DNA of 64,000 bases from Deltaproteobacteria bacterium (GTDB lineage: Bacteria; Myxococcota_A; Polyangia; Polyangiales; Ga0077539), in the NCBI GenBank assembly GCA_016218725.1, contig JACRDB010000154.1, positions 1 through 64,000 on the forward strand, read 5' to 3'. Positions 41,846-49,783 of the stretch are shown here, piece after piece. Every line of letters starts with the position of its first letter. Positions within the stretch are counted from its first letter, which is position 1. The position numbers and the translations under genes are program-made. The notes beneath the pieces are model-generated. The model had not been told where the DNA came from, did not search any database, and saw only the letters and a list, made by a program, of their open reading frames with translations.

Positions 41846-43261
41846 ATGGTTGACCCGCTCGCGGTCCCGGCGGAGTTCAAGGGGGGCCAGGTCCTGGGGA
41901 AGTACCGCATCGTCCGGAAGCTTGGCGAGGGGGGCATGGGCGCGGTCTACGAGGCCCTCCACGAGAGGCTCTCCAAGCGGGTGGTGCTCAAGGTGCTCAA
42001 GCCCGAGCTGGCCCGCCACGGCGAGGCCTACGCGCGCTTCCTGCGCGAGGGCTCCAACGCCACGAGGGTGCGCCACCCGAACGCCGTGGACGTCACCGAC
42101 GTGGACGAGGTGGACGGCGTCCCCTTCCTGGTGATGGAGTACCTGGAGGGCGAGAACCTGGGGGTGTACCTCAAGCGCCAGCGGCGCCTGGAGGTGGACA
42201 CCATCGTGGAGCTCCTGGTGCCGGTGCTCGCCGCGGTGTCCGCCGCCCACGCCGAGCGGCTCCTGCACCGGGACCTCAAGCCCGAGAACATCTTCCTGGC
42301 GCGCACCCGGGACGGCGCCATCGTGCCCAAGGTGCTGGACTTCGGGATCTCCCGGCTGGAGACCCACGAGGGCCCCAACCTCACGGCCACCAACGCCGCC
42401 CTCGGGACGCCCGCCTATATGTCGCCGGAGCAGTTCCACAGCACCCGCGACGTGGACCTCCGCACGGACATCTGGGCCCTCGGGGTGATTCTCTATGAGC
42501 TCTCCACCGGGCGGCTGCCCTTCACGGGGACGTCGCCGTATGCGATCGCCTTCGCGGTGACCAGCGGCGAGTGCACGCCGCCGAGGCAGGTGGTCCCCAC
42601 GCTCCCCGAGGCCTTCGAGGCCGTGGTGCTGAGGGCGCTCGCGCGCGACCCCGAGGCGCGCTTCCCCACCGTGGACGCGATGAGCCTGGCCTTGCAGGAC
42701 TGCGCGTCGACGCCCGGGGATGGTCCCAGGAGTTCGGTCCAGAGCACCCTCCCGGACGTCACCGTCGGGCCGCCGCCCCCGTCGGAGCCCGCGCCCGCGG
42801 CCCTCGGAGGGACCCTGGCGGGGCTCTCGGGTCCCATCCCCGCGCCCCCGGTCCTTCCAGGGCGCCGTCGTCAGGTCCTTGGTCTTGGCCTGGGCCTGCC
42901 GATGCTGGGCCTGGTCGCGTGGAGGGCCTTGACACCCTCCGGCGCTCCTGCGTCGTCCCAGGCGCCTCGCCCGGCGGTGGCGCCCACGGTCAATCCGCAC
43001 GCGGAGCCCGCGATCGTGGTGAGGCGGGTGGCGCTCCCAACGGCGGCGCCGGAGCCTGTGGTGGTGCCCGCCGTGGTGCCCCTGGGGGCGACGCCAGACG
43101 CAGGACCCGCGCTCGCCCGAGGCCCCACGCCGCGAGCGCCCAATCCCGCCCGCCGCCGCCACGCCCGCCCCGGCCCGGAGACCCCTGGGCCGCCGTCGGG
43201 GCCTCCGTCGGGGCCCGCCACCACCGCGCCCACGAACCCCGGCGCGCCAGGGAACTACTGA
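41846..43261 (+). CDS. Hanks-type Ser/Thr protein kinase with transmembrane helix
   Basis: A 471-residue eukaryotic-like kinase. Catalytic elements: glycine loop GEGGMG (27-32), Lys49 in VVLKVLK, HRDLKPEN with Asp143, DFG with Asp165, and the activation-loop end GTPAYMSPEQ. All are intact, so it should be active. Residues about 285-335 are a Pro-rich juxtamembrane region, one transmembrane helix (LGLGLGLPMLGLVAWRAL) follows, and an external Pro/Ala-rich tail of about 110 residues has no PASTA repeats. GGAGG is 8 bases before the ATG. The TPR/PEGA gene starts 4 bases after its stop and is a likely partner. Confidence 0.94.
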   Translation: MVDPLAVPAEFKGGQVLGKYRIVRKLGEGGMGAVYEALHERLSKRVVLKVLKPELARHGEAYARFLREGSNATRVRHPNAVDVTDVDEVDGVPFLVMEYLEGENLGVYLKRQRRLEVDTIVELLVPVLAAVSAAHAERLLHRDLKPENIFLARTRDGAIVPKVLDFGISRLETHEGPNLTATNAALGTPAYMSPEQFHSTRDVDLRTDIWALGVILYELSTGRLPFTGTSPYAIAFAVTSGECTPPRQVVPTLPEAFEAVVLRALARDPEARFPTVDAMSLALQDCASTPGDGPRSSVQSTLPDVTVGPPPPSEPAPAALGGTLAGLSGPIPAPPVLPGRRRQVLGLGLGLPMLGLVAWRALTPSGAPASSQAPRPAVAPTVNPHAEPAIVVRRVALPTAAPEPVVVPAVVPLGATPDAGPALARGPTPRAPNPARRRHARPGPETPGPPSGPPSGPATTAPTNPGAPGNY

Positions 43262-43264
43262 ACA

Positions 43265-44263
43265 ATGAAGGGCCCCCACAGCGCGCTCGCCCTCGCGCTC
43301 CTCCTGGTCGCCGGGGGAGCCTCGGCGCAGGCCACGGACCCCGATGGGCTCCACCGGCTGGGCATGGAGCTGCGCGCCAGCCACCGGGACGCCGAGGCCG
43401 CGGCGATCTTCCAGGACCTCTGGACCCAGACCCACGAGCCCCGCGCGAGGATCCGCCTGGGGCTCGCCCAGGGCGCCCTCGGGCGCTGGCTTGAGGCCGA
43501 GGAGAACCTCCGCCTCGGCCTCGGCGTGGCGAACGACCCGTGGGTGCAGAGCAACCGCGCGCGCATCGAAGCCGACCTGGCCAACGTGCGCGCGCACCTC
43601 GGCCGCCTGGAGGTGCTCTGCGACGCGCCGGGCGCCACCGCCACGCTGGACGGACGCGACCTCGGACGCCTCCCGCTCGCCGAGCCCATGTGGGTGAGTG
43701 TGGGTACGGTGACCTTGGAGGTGCGCGCCGAGGGGCGGCGGCCATACCGTGAGTCGTTGGAGGTGCTGGCGAACGTGCTGCACCGTGAGCGGGTGGTGCT
43801 GGAGACCCTCGCGCCGGTGGTGAGCGTGACGCCGCAACCGCCACCGCCGCCGCCACCACCGCTGCCGCAGCCGCGGGCGCCACCGCCGCGCGCGCCGGCG
43901 CCCTCGACGGGGAGCGGAAGGCGCACGCTGGGCTGGGCGGGGGTGGCGAGCGGGGTCACGCTGGTGGGCGGGGGCGGGGTGCTGCTGCTCGTAGGAGACG
44001 CCTTCGCCGCGCGCTGGAACGATGACAGTGTGTGCCTCCCGCCGGGGAGTTACCGCCAGGACGTCTGCGACGGTGAGCGCGAGGCGGCGGAGACGCTGCG
44101 CCCGCTCGGCGGGGTACTGCTGGGCCTCGGCGGGGCGGTGGCGCTGGCGGGGACGCTGCTCCTGCTGCTCCCGGCGGCGCCGCGGGAGCGCCGGGCCACC
44201 ACGGCGCTGCGCTGCGGTCCGGGTGTGGGCGGGGCGCAGCTCTTCTGCGAGGGTACGTTCTGA
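43265..44263 (+). CDS. TPR/PEGA-domain protein with C-terminal membrane helices
   Basis: A 332-residue protein with a signal peptide (LALALLLVAGGASAQ). A helical TPR-like region (residues 25-110) leads into a PEGA-type beta domain (LEVLCDAPGATATLDGRDLG, then VTLEVRAEGRRPY). A poly-Pro segment follows, then two hydrophobic stretches (VASGVTLVGGGGVLLLVG and GGVLLGLGGAVALAGTLLLLL). TPR/PEGA proteins next to Hanks kinases are a common arrangement in Myxococcota. The four-base gap to the kinase gene supports one operon and a role as kinase sensor or substrate. Confidence 0.8.
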   Translation: MKGPHSALALALLLVAGGASAQATDPDGLHRLGMELRASHRDAEAAAIFQDLWTQTHEPRARIRLGLAQGALGRWLEAEENLRLGLGVANDPWVQSNRARIEADLANVRAHLGRLEVLCDAPGATATLDGRDLGRLPLAEPMWVSVGTVTLEVRAEGRRPYRESLEVLANVLHRERVVLETLAPVVSVTPQPPPPPPPPLPQPRAPPPRAPAPSTGSGRRTLGWAGVASGVTLVGGGGVLLLVGDAFAARWNDDSVCLPPGSYRQDVCDGEREAAETLRPLGGVLLGLGGAVALAGTLLLLLPAAPRERRATTALRCGPGVGGAQLFCEGTF

Positions 44264-44291
44264 CGGGGCCGTCCGAGGGAGCATTGGCGTG

Positions 44292-45905
44292 ATGGGTCGC
44301 TGGACACGATGGACGGTCTGCGTGGCGCTCGCTCTCTGGGGGTGCAGGGCGCTCAAACCGGGGACCGATTTCGGTCCGGTGGACGGCGCGTCGCGGGAGG
44401 CAGGGGCGACGGACGGGCCCTCCCTGGATACGAGCGCGGACGCCGCCCCGGACGCCGCCCCGGATCGCGCGGAAGCGCCGGGAGAGGTGTCCCTGGACGG
44501 CGCCCGGGACGCTTCGGTCGACGTCGCGCCGGACCGCGGGGACGCTGCGTCGGGCGAGGTGGCACCCCCGCCAGACGTGTCCCTGGACGCTCCGACGGGC
44601 CCGAGGTTGACCCTGGCGGTGCGCGTCGGGAACGCCCGGAACGACCAGGGGCGCGCGATCCATGTGGACGGCGGCGGCATGATCTTGCTGGCGGGGTTCT
44701 TCGAGGGCCTCCTGCGCTTCCCTGGATTATCCGACGCGCTCTCCCTGGGCGGCGAGGACGGCTTCGTGGCGCTGTTCACCCCCGACGGGCACCCCCGGTG
44801 GGCCCGCCGGATCGGGGGTCCAGGCAATGACCGCGCCCTGGACGTCGCGACGGACAGCGCCGACAACGTCTACGTCACGGGGTACTTCCGGGACACGGTG
44901 AACCTGCCCGGCGCGGCCCTGAACGCGATCGGGCTCACGGACCTTTACCTCATCTCGTACACCCGCGACGGGACCTTCCGCTGGGCGCGGCAGCTCGGGA
45001 CCCCCGGCTATGACCTGGGCACCCGGGTGGCGGTGGCCTTCGGGGGCGGCTCCGACGCGGTGTATGTCCTCGGGGCGCAGGGTTTGGGATTCCTCCCGGG
45101 GGTCACAGCGCCGGTGCTGGGTCCCTCGGCGATCGTCGTGACGCGCTTCACCCCGGAGGGCGAAACGCCGAGGTCGGAGACGTGGTCCTCGACCGGGATC
45201 GCGGTCCCCCAGGGGCTGACGGTGACGAGCGACCGGAGGCTCGTCGTGAGCGGGGCGTTCTCGGGCATGATGACCCTGGGCGCCGCCGGGATGCTCACGG
45301 CGGACACCGGGACGGGGCTCTTCGTCGCCGGGTTGAACGAGCCTGGCATCGCCTCCTGGGCGCGGCGGGTGTCGACCACCGTGGCCGGGACCGAGCTCGC
45401 CGAGGCCGTGGTCGCGGCGGACGACGCGGGGCGCTCCTACGTGGCCGGCTCCCTCAGCGGGACCGACTACCTCCGCGGGGAGCTGTCCCCGCGGGCCGGC
45501 GCCAACCGCGATTTGTTCTTCGCGCAGCTCGAAGCGTCGGGCGCGAGCCGGAGCAACATGCTCTCCGTGGCCCCGGGGAGCCAGTACCTGGGTGGGATCG
45601 CGTATGGGCGCGAAGGCCAGCTCCACTTCGCGGGGTCCTTCAACCCCACCGCGGACCTGGGCCCGCCCGCGCTCACCTCCGCCGGGGACCTCGACGTCCT
45701 GGTGGGGGGGCTCCCGGCCGCCCTCGGCGCCCCGCGCTGGGTCCGTCGCTACGGCGGCCCTGGCGCCGACGAGGCCACGGATGTCGTGAGCGTCCCCGGC
45801 GGCGCGGTGGTCACGGGCTACTTCAGCGACACCATGGTCACCGAGGCGGGCACCCTCACCAGCATGGGCGGCACGGACATCTTCCTCCTGCGCTTCGCGG
45901 AGTGA
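44292..45905 (+). CDS. SBBP-repeat lipoprotein with Asp/Ala linker
   Basis: A 537-residue predicted lipoprotein (lipobox ALWGC). Residues about 25-105 are an Asp/Ala/Pro-rich spacer (SADAAPDAAPDRAE). The remainder carries repeats of the seven-bladed beta-propeller (SBBP) kind: WARRIGGPGNDRALDVATD, NVYVTGYFRDTVNL, FRWARQLGTPGYDLGTRVAV, WVRRYGGPGADEATDVVS. The protein is probably displayed on the surface. GAGGGAG lies upstream of the ATG, so a normal ribosome site is present. It begins 28 bases after the TPR/PEGA gene and may share its transcript. Confidence 0.85.
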   Translation: MGRWTRWTVCVALALWGCRALKPGTDFGPVDGASREAGATDGPSLDTSADAAPDAAPDRAEAPGEVSLDGARDASVDVAPDRGDAASGEVAPPPDVSLDAPTGPRLTLAVRVGNARNDQGRAIHVDGGGMILLAGFFEGLLRFPGLSDALSLGGEDGFVALFTPDGHPRWARRIGGPGNDRALDVATDSADNVYVTGYFRDTVNLPGAALNAIGLTDLYLISYTRDGTFRWARQLGTPGYDLGTRVAVAFGGGSDAVYVLGAQGLGFLPGVTAPVLGPSAIVVTRFTPEGETPRSETWSSTGIAVPQGLTVTSDRRLVVSGAFSGMMTLGAAGMLTADTGTGLFVAGLNEPGIASWARRVSTTVAGTELAEAVVAADDAGRSYVAGSLSGTDYLRGELSPRAGANRDLFFAQLEASGASRSNMLSVAPGSQYLGGIAYGREGQLHFAGSFNPTADLGPPALTSAGDLDVLVGGLPAALGAPRWVRRYGGPGADEATDVVSVPGGAVVTGYFSDTMVTEAGTLTSMGGTDIFLLRFAE

Positions 45906-45964
45906 CCCAGCGAGCACACGGAGCAGGAAGGTGGACGCCAACCTCGCCGTGCATGGAGCCCGGA

Positions 45965-45982
45965 CGTGCGGGCGCCTGCACG
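45965..45982. other. Imperfect 18-bp palindrome upstream of the hydrolase lipoprotein gene
   Basis: CGTGC-x-GGCGCC-x-GCACG, symmetric except for one pair. It sits 60 bases after the SBBP gene stop and 25 bases before a TACACT -10, so it could be an operator or the remains of a terminator. Confidence 0.35.
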
Positions 45983-46006
45983 GGAGCAGCAGCGCGTCCA
46001 CTGGCG

Positions 46007-46012
46007 TACACT
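46007..46012 (+). promoter_or_regulatory. -10 element TACACT for the hydrolase lipoprotein gene
   Basis: It ends 7 bases before the ATG at 46020, predicting a leaderless mRNA. Confidence 0.45.
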
Positions 46013-46019
46013 GCCCCCC

Positions 46020-47303
46020 ATGCGAATTCATGTGTGCGCGTCGGTGTGGGTGTTGGCGAGCTGTGTGGTCAACCGGACGCCTCCGACCCCCGTGGTGGTC
46101 GTGACGGACACGCCTCCCGTGGACCTGGGGATGGACTCCAGCACCCCCCTGCCAGACCGGCAGACCCCGGACACCCTGGTCTCGCCAGAGCTCCCGAGCA
46201 CAGCCCTGGATGCCGGAGACACCCAGCCCTCCGGGGAGCCGCCACCCTCGGACAGCGGGACCGACGCCCCGCCCTCGGACCTGGGTGCGGACGCCCTCGG
46301 GGACCTCACGACGGACCTCGTCGGCGACCTTTCATCGGATACTCCATCGGATACTCCATCGGATACTACATCGGATACTCCCACCGACGGCGGGCCGGCG
46401 CCGCGCAACCGCGCGCTGGCAGGGCCCTTTCGGGTCGCCGCCTGGACCGGGGCGATCGCGGGCACTCCAGGGTCCGCGGCGGTCTACTACCCCGACGACC
46501 CGGGGACCGAGCGCTTCCCGCTGGCGGTGTTCGCCCACGGGTTTCAGCTCCGGCCGGAGCAGTACAGCCTCCTCCTGCGCCACGTGGCCTCCCACGGGTA
46601 TGTGGTCGCCAGCGTGGACTACCCCGGGAACCTCCTCTTCGTGGACCACCGGGAGGTGCCCGCGGCGCTCACCGCGGCGAGGGTGGCCCTCGGGACAGGC
46701 ACCGTGCCCTTCCCCGGGAGGCTCCGGGTGGATGGGTCCAGGGCCGCGGCCCTCGGCCACTCGCTCGGCGGAAAAGGGGCCATCATGGCGCTCCTCGGGG
46801 ACCGGGGCTTCCTCGCGGGCGTGGCCCTGGACCAGGTGGACGACAACCCTGCGCCCTTTGGCCTGCTGGATGACGCCCACCCGTCCATCGCGCCCGAGCG
46901 CATGCCGTCGCTCACGCGCCCGCTGGCCCTGGTGGGGGCCACACAGTCGCGCTGCGGTGGATTGCTGAACCCGCCCTGCGCGCCGGAGGCGAGCGATTAT
47001 CGGGCGTTTGCGTCCAGCGCGCCCGCCACGGTGCCGCACCCGGTGTTCCCGCTCCTGGACTACGGTCACATGGACTTCGTAGACCCTGGCTGCGGCCTCA
47101 CCTGCGGCGTCTGCGCCACGGGCCGCGCGCCCCTGGAGAGCCGCCAGGGTGCCCTGCGCGCCGTGGTGGTGGCCTTCCTCGATCGTCACCTCCGCGGTGA
47201 CACCACCGCCGAGCCGCTCCTTACGGGGGCCGAGCGCGACGCCCTGGTCCGCGCTGGCGCGCTCTGGGACGGCAGGCTGGACACGCTCCCGCGCTGCCCC
47301 TGA
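46020..47303 (+). CDS. Lipoprotein alpha/beta hydrolase (chlorophyllase / PET-hydrolase-like)
   Basis: A 427-residue predicted lipoprotein (lipobox VLASC). Residues about 20-135 are a spacer of Asp/Thr/Ser/Pro, including four 12-bp SDTP repeats. The catalytic domain follows with FAHGFQLRPEQYSLLLRHVA (oxyanion region), then GHSLGGKG (nucleophile Ser). Later D-Q-V-D-D-N-P and DYGHMDFVDPGC would provide the Asp and His. The arrangement resembles chlorophyllase or dienelactone-hydrolase-type esterases that work on external esters. Paired Cys near the end (CGLTCGVC) suggest disulfides. The substrate is unknown. Confidence 0.82.
   Translation: MRIHVCASVWVLASCVVNRTPPTPVVVVTDTPPVDLGMDSSTPLPDRQTPDTLVSPELPSTALDAGDTQPSGEPPPSDSGTDAPPSDLGADALGDLTTDLVGDLSSDTPSDTPSDTTSDTPTDGGPAPRNRALAGPFRVAAWTGAIAGTPGSAAVYYPDDPGTERFPLAVFAHGFQLRPEQYSLLLRHVASHGYVVASVDYPGNLLFVDHREVPAALTAARVALGTGTVPFPGRLRVDGSRAAALGHSLGGKGAIMALLGDRGFLAGVALDQVDDNPAPFGLLDDAHPSIAPERMPSLTRPLALVGATQSRCGGLLNPPCAPEASDYRAFASSAPATVPHPVFPLLDYGHMDFVDPGCGLTCGVCATGRAPLESRQGALRAVVVAFLDRHLRGDTTAEPLLTGAERDALVRAGALWDGRLDTLPRCP
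46331..46380 (+). repeat. AT-rich 12-bp tandem repeat (four copies)
   Basis: The unit is CCATCGGATACT with small changes, encoding Ser-Asp-Thr-Pro. It is markedly richer in A/T than its surroundings and shares the GGATACT core with the AT-rich repeats at 39533-39580 in another lipoprotein gene. Confidence 0.8.
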
Positions 47304-47352
47304 GCGGGTGCCTGCGTGGCTTCTCCGAGGCGCTCGCGCGTCACGGCCCTCG

Positions 47353-48231
47353 CTACGGGTCCGGCGCTGTCGGCGCAGCCGTGGTCGTCGGCGCCGCGCG
47401 CCCGAGGAGCCCGAGCGCCACGCAGAGCCCCACCAGCGGTGAGAGTCCCCAACCCAGCGCGGGCACCGGGAAGCGCTCCGTCGCGCTCGCCGCGAGCAGC
47501 CCAGCAGTCCACAACGCCAGCGCCTGGCGCGTGGGGCGTTCGCGCGCGGTTCCCCGAGTCGCATGCACCGCCAGGGTCGTCACCAGCGCCGCCAGCGCCC
47601 CGAGCGCCGTGAGCCCCCAGCCGGCGCCGCGCCCGAAGGCCATCCGCACTACGCCCTCGACCTCGGGCACCGCGGCGAGCCTGTCCGGTCGCGCCCAGGC
47701 GCCCGCCACCGCCGCCAGCGCGACGAGCGCGAAGACCCCCGAGGGAGCCCCCCCGGTCCTCGCCCCGACGATGGCCGTCAACGCGGCGGCGTAGGCCGTG
47801 GCGGTGCCGGCGTCGGGCTGCGCGACGAGCACGCACAGGGTCGCGCCCGCAGCCACGGCGGCCCGAAGGGTGCGACCACCGAGCGCGAGGCGGTCCAGCG
47901 CCAGGAGCTGCGCTGGCAGGAGCAGCGCCCCCGGGTGCAGCGCCACCGGACCGAGCGAGACCCAGCGGTGTACGCCGTCAACGCCCGGTGCCACCAGGGT
48001 CAGGAGCATCCCCAGAGGCGCCGCGAAGGCCATGGCCAGCGCGCGCTGCGTCGTCAGCTCCGCCGCGCGACGAGCCGCGACGCCGAGCGCGAGCGCGAGC
48101 GCTCCGAACACGAGCTGCGCCCCCCAGCGCGAAGGCGCGAGCCCCGCCGCGCGCTCCAGCGCCACCCCCACGAGCCACGCCGGTGCGGGTGCCACGAGGA
48201 TCCACGCGGACCGGGCTGGAGCGTCGCACAC
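47353..48231 (-). CDS. Diverged SEDS (FtsW/RodA)-like membrane protein
   Basis: A 292-residue membrane protein with about eight hydrophobic segments. GVHRWVSLGP and VAQPDAGTA match SEDS glycosyltransferase landmarks (GxxRWxxxG and QPDLGTA). In SEDS enzymes a QPSE segment follows the GxxRW motif; here the corresponding stretch reads HPGA, so the conserved Ser and Glu are missing. It is also about 80 residues shorter than RodA. It is probably not a normal peptidoglycan polymerase. The GTG at 48231 lies 6 bases after TGG-TAGGTA. The promoter and first 15 codons lie in a 95-bp block that is repeated at 50231-50325. Confidence 0.6.
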   Translation of the reverse strand: MCDAPARSAWILVAPAPAWLVGVALERAAGLAPSRWGAQLVFGALALALGVAARRAAELTTQRALAMAFAAPLGMLLTLVAPGVDGVHRWVSLGPVALHPGALLLPAQLLALDRLALGGRTLRAAVAAGATLCVLVAQPDAGTATAYAAALTAIVGARTGGAPSGVFALVALAAVAGAWARPDRLAAVPEVEGVVRMAFGRGAGWGLTALGALAALVTTLAVHATRGTARERPTRQALALWTAGLLAASATERFPVPALGWGLSPLVGLCVALGLLGRAAPTTTAAPTAPDP

Positions 48232-48279
48232 GCGACCTACCTACCACGCCCGCGCGGGGTGCAGGGACGACCTCGCACC
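48185..48279. repeat. 95-bp duplicated block, copy A
   Basis: Ungapped match to 50231-50325 with 9 differences by eye (about 90% identity). It covers the promoter and first codons of the SEDS-like gene and ends in an imperfect hairpin (GGTGC-AGG / CCT-C-GCACC, 48258-48279). Confidence 0.85.
48238..48246 (-). promoter_or_regulatory. Extended -10 (TGG TAGGTA) for the SEDS-like gene
   Basis: It ends 6 bases before the GTG at 48231. The same element is preserved in repeat copy B. Confidence 0.45.
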
Positions 48280-48327
48280 AAAGCGCTGGCGCGTCGCAAC
48301 CTGGTTGAAGTAAACTTCCCGCAGCAG

Positions 48328-48336
48328 TGTTAGGAT
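48328..48336 (+). promoter_or_regulatory. Extended -10 (TGT TAGGAT) for the lipoprotein gene at 48346
   Basis: It ends 9 bases before the ATG. GAAGT-AA-ACTTC (48307-48318), a small inverted repeat just upstream, may be an operator. Confidence 0.45.
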
Positions 48337-48345
48337 ACCCGAGCG

Positions 48346-49482
48346 ATGAGGAAGGTGGTCCTGGGGAGGTGTGCGGTCGTGGGAGTGGCGCTGGTCGTGG
48401 GGGCATGCCGCTCCCCCGCTCGCCCGACGCCAGGCCCTGCGCGACCCGCCCCCGCGCCGGACGTGGTCCCCCAGACCTCCGAGGTGTCGGTGACCGCGGA
48501 CGCCTCGCTGGCGGCGACGCCTGCCCCCGTCGCGTCGTTGCGTGTGGGGATCAACGGTACGCGCGCAGGGCCTCGGGCCCTCTCGTGTCGCGGGTATGCG
48601 CTGGCCTATTCGATGGAGGCGGCACACCCCTTCGCCGATCGTGAAGACCTCCCGGACCTGTGGTGGAGGTTGGGCGGGGGAGAGGGGAACCGCGTGGACC
48701 TTGACTCCACACAGCCCGTGGAGTTCCGTCGGGCCACCGTGCGCTGGTACCTGACGCCCGCAAGCTCCTTGGAGGAGTGCCGCGCCGTGGTGGAGCTGGA
48801 AGCGGGCGGGCGCGTGGTGGCGACCTTCGAGCCCGGACCCGAGTGTGCCCGGCGGGGCGCGGGCGAGACCCTGGTCCTGGAGACCGCGCGCACCTGGAGC
48901 ACCCCTGTTCGCGCGAGCCAGCTGCGCTTGCTGGATCGTACCCGAGCATTTCGGGACGCCCCTGAGCGGGAGGGCTACGCGATGGTGCAGGGACTGACTC
49001 TGGGGGAGTCTCCGGACCCACCTCGCCCGATCATTGTCACCCGCTTTGGGGATCTGCACCACGGGCCCAGCGAGGGCGAGGGTCCAGGGGGGTACCGCTT
49101 TCGGGTGGAGGGTCGAGGGATCTTCGTCGTGGCGCCGTCGGCGCCTCCGAGGCGCTTGCGGGGTGTAGGGGCCAGGGCGCTGGACCGCGCCCAGGATGTC
49201 GAGCTCTTCGAACTCCCGGGGACCAGTCGAGCCTTCCTTGCAGCGACCTCACGGGGAGGGACGCAAGGGGCCCTCTCCCGTGAGCTCTATCTGGCGGATG
49301 CCGCAGCGCCCGAGGGCGGACTGACGAGGGTGCACACCTTCCCGTCCCCCATGGAGGACCTCTGGTACGACCGCTGTGAGAACGCCCTGAGGGTCACCAC
49401 CGAGGACGGGAGACGCTGGCGCGTGGAACAGACCGGGGGCGTCCAGGAGGACCCCATGGGTGTCGACGCCGGAAGGCCTTGA
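48346..49482 (+). CDS. Lipoprotein of unknown function
   Basis: A 378-residue predicted lipoprotein (lipobox VVGAC at Cys21). A Pro/Ala-rich spacer extends to about residue 60. The remaining 310 residues are mixed beta structure: one region with two Cys (near SCRGYALAYS and ECRAVVELE), which resembles a carbohydrate-binding beta sandwich, and a second part with regular strands (RFRVEGRGIFVVAPS, VELFELPGTSRAFLA). No catalytic motif is recognised. It lies between the two copies of the 95-bp duplication, together with the toxin-antitoxin genes. Confidence 0.72.
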   Translation: MRKVVLGRCAVVGVALVVGACRSPARPTPGPARPAPAPDVVPQTSEVSVTADASLAATPAPVASLRVGINGTRAGPRALSCRGYALAYSMEAAHPFADREDLPDLWWRLGGGEGNRVDLDSTQPVEFRRATVRWYLTPASSLEECRAVVELEAGGRVVATFEPGPECARRGAGETLVLETARTWSTPVRASQLRLLDRTRAFRDAPEREGYAMVQGLTLGESPDPPRPIIVTRFGDLHHGPSEGEGPGGYRFRVEGRGIFVVAPSAPPRRLRGVGARALDRAQDVELFELPGTSRAFLAATSRGGTQGALSRELYLADAAAPEGGLTRVHTFPSPMEDLWYDRCENALRVTTEDGRRWRVEQTGGVQEDPMGVDAGRP

Positions 49483-49500
49483 TCCGCCGGGCCAGCACGC

Positions 49501-49527
49501 CGCCCTTGACCAGGTTGGTCAAGGGCG
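49501..49527. promoter_or_regulatory. Perfect 11-bp inverted repeat, probable autoregulation operator of the TA module
   Basis: CGCCCTTGACC (49501-49511) and GGTCAAGGGCG (49517-49527) are perfect inverse copies with a 5-base centre. The repeat covers the -35 and most of the spacer of the promoter at 49506-49534, where a Phd/YefM-type antitoxin alone or with its toxin would bind to repress its own operon. Confidence 0.75.
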
Positions 49528-49534
49528 CTAACAT
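49506..49534 (+). promoter_or_regulatory. TA promoter TTGACC-17-TAACAT
   Basis: A -35 TTGACC at 49506-49511, a 17-base spacer and -10 TAACAT at 49529-49534. The GTG of the antitoxin begins 6 bases later, so the transcript should be leaderless. Confidence 0.7.
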
Positions 49535-49540
49535 CACGGC

Positions 49541-49783
49541 GTGAGCCCCGTGAACATCTACGACGCCAAGACTCACCTCTCGGAGTTGGTCCAGCGTGCT
49601 GCCGCGGGCGAGGAGATTGTGATCGCGCGCAACGGCACGCCTGCCGCTCGACTCGTTGCGTTGGCGGCGCCGCCGGTGCGTCGGCCAGGCGGCTGGGAGG
49701 GCCGAGTGTGGGTGTCGCCGGACTTCGACGAAGCGGACGCCACGGTCGCTGCGCTCATGTTCGGTGGCGAAGGCCCCGGGTGA
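49541..49783 (+). CDS. Type II antitoxin, Phd/YefM family
   Basis: An 80-residue protein. The N-terminal VNIYDAKTHLSELVQRAAAG is the DNA-binding prevent-host-death fold, and EEIVIARNGTPAARLVAL completes its dimer core. The C-terminal 35 residues (WVSPDFDEADATVAALMFGG) would be the tail that wraps the toxin. It neutralises the PIN toxin encoded immediately downstream and should repress its own operon through the inverted repeat at 49501-49527. The GTG at 49541 follows the -10 element by 6 bases; a second GTG at 49550 is possible. Its TGA overlaps the toxin GTG. Confidence 0.9.
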   Translation: MSPVNIYDAKTHLSELVQRAAAGEEIVIARNGTPAARLVALAAPPVRRPGGWEGRVWVSPDFDEADATVAALMFGGEGPG

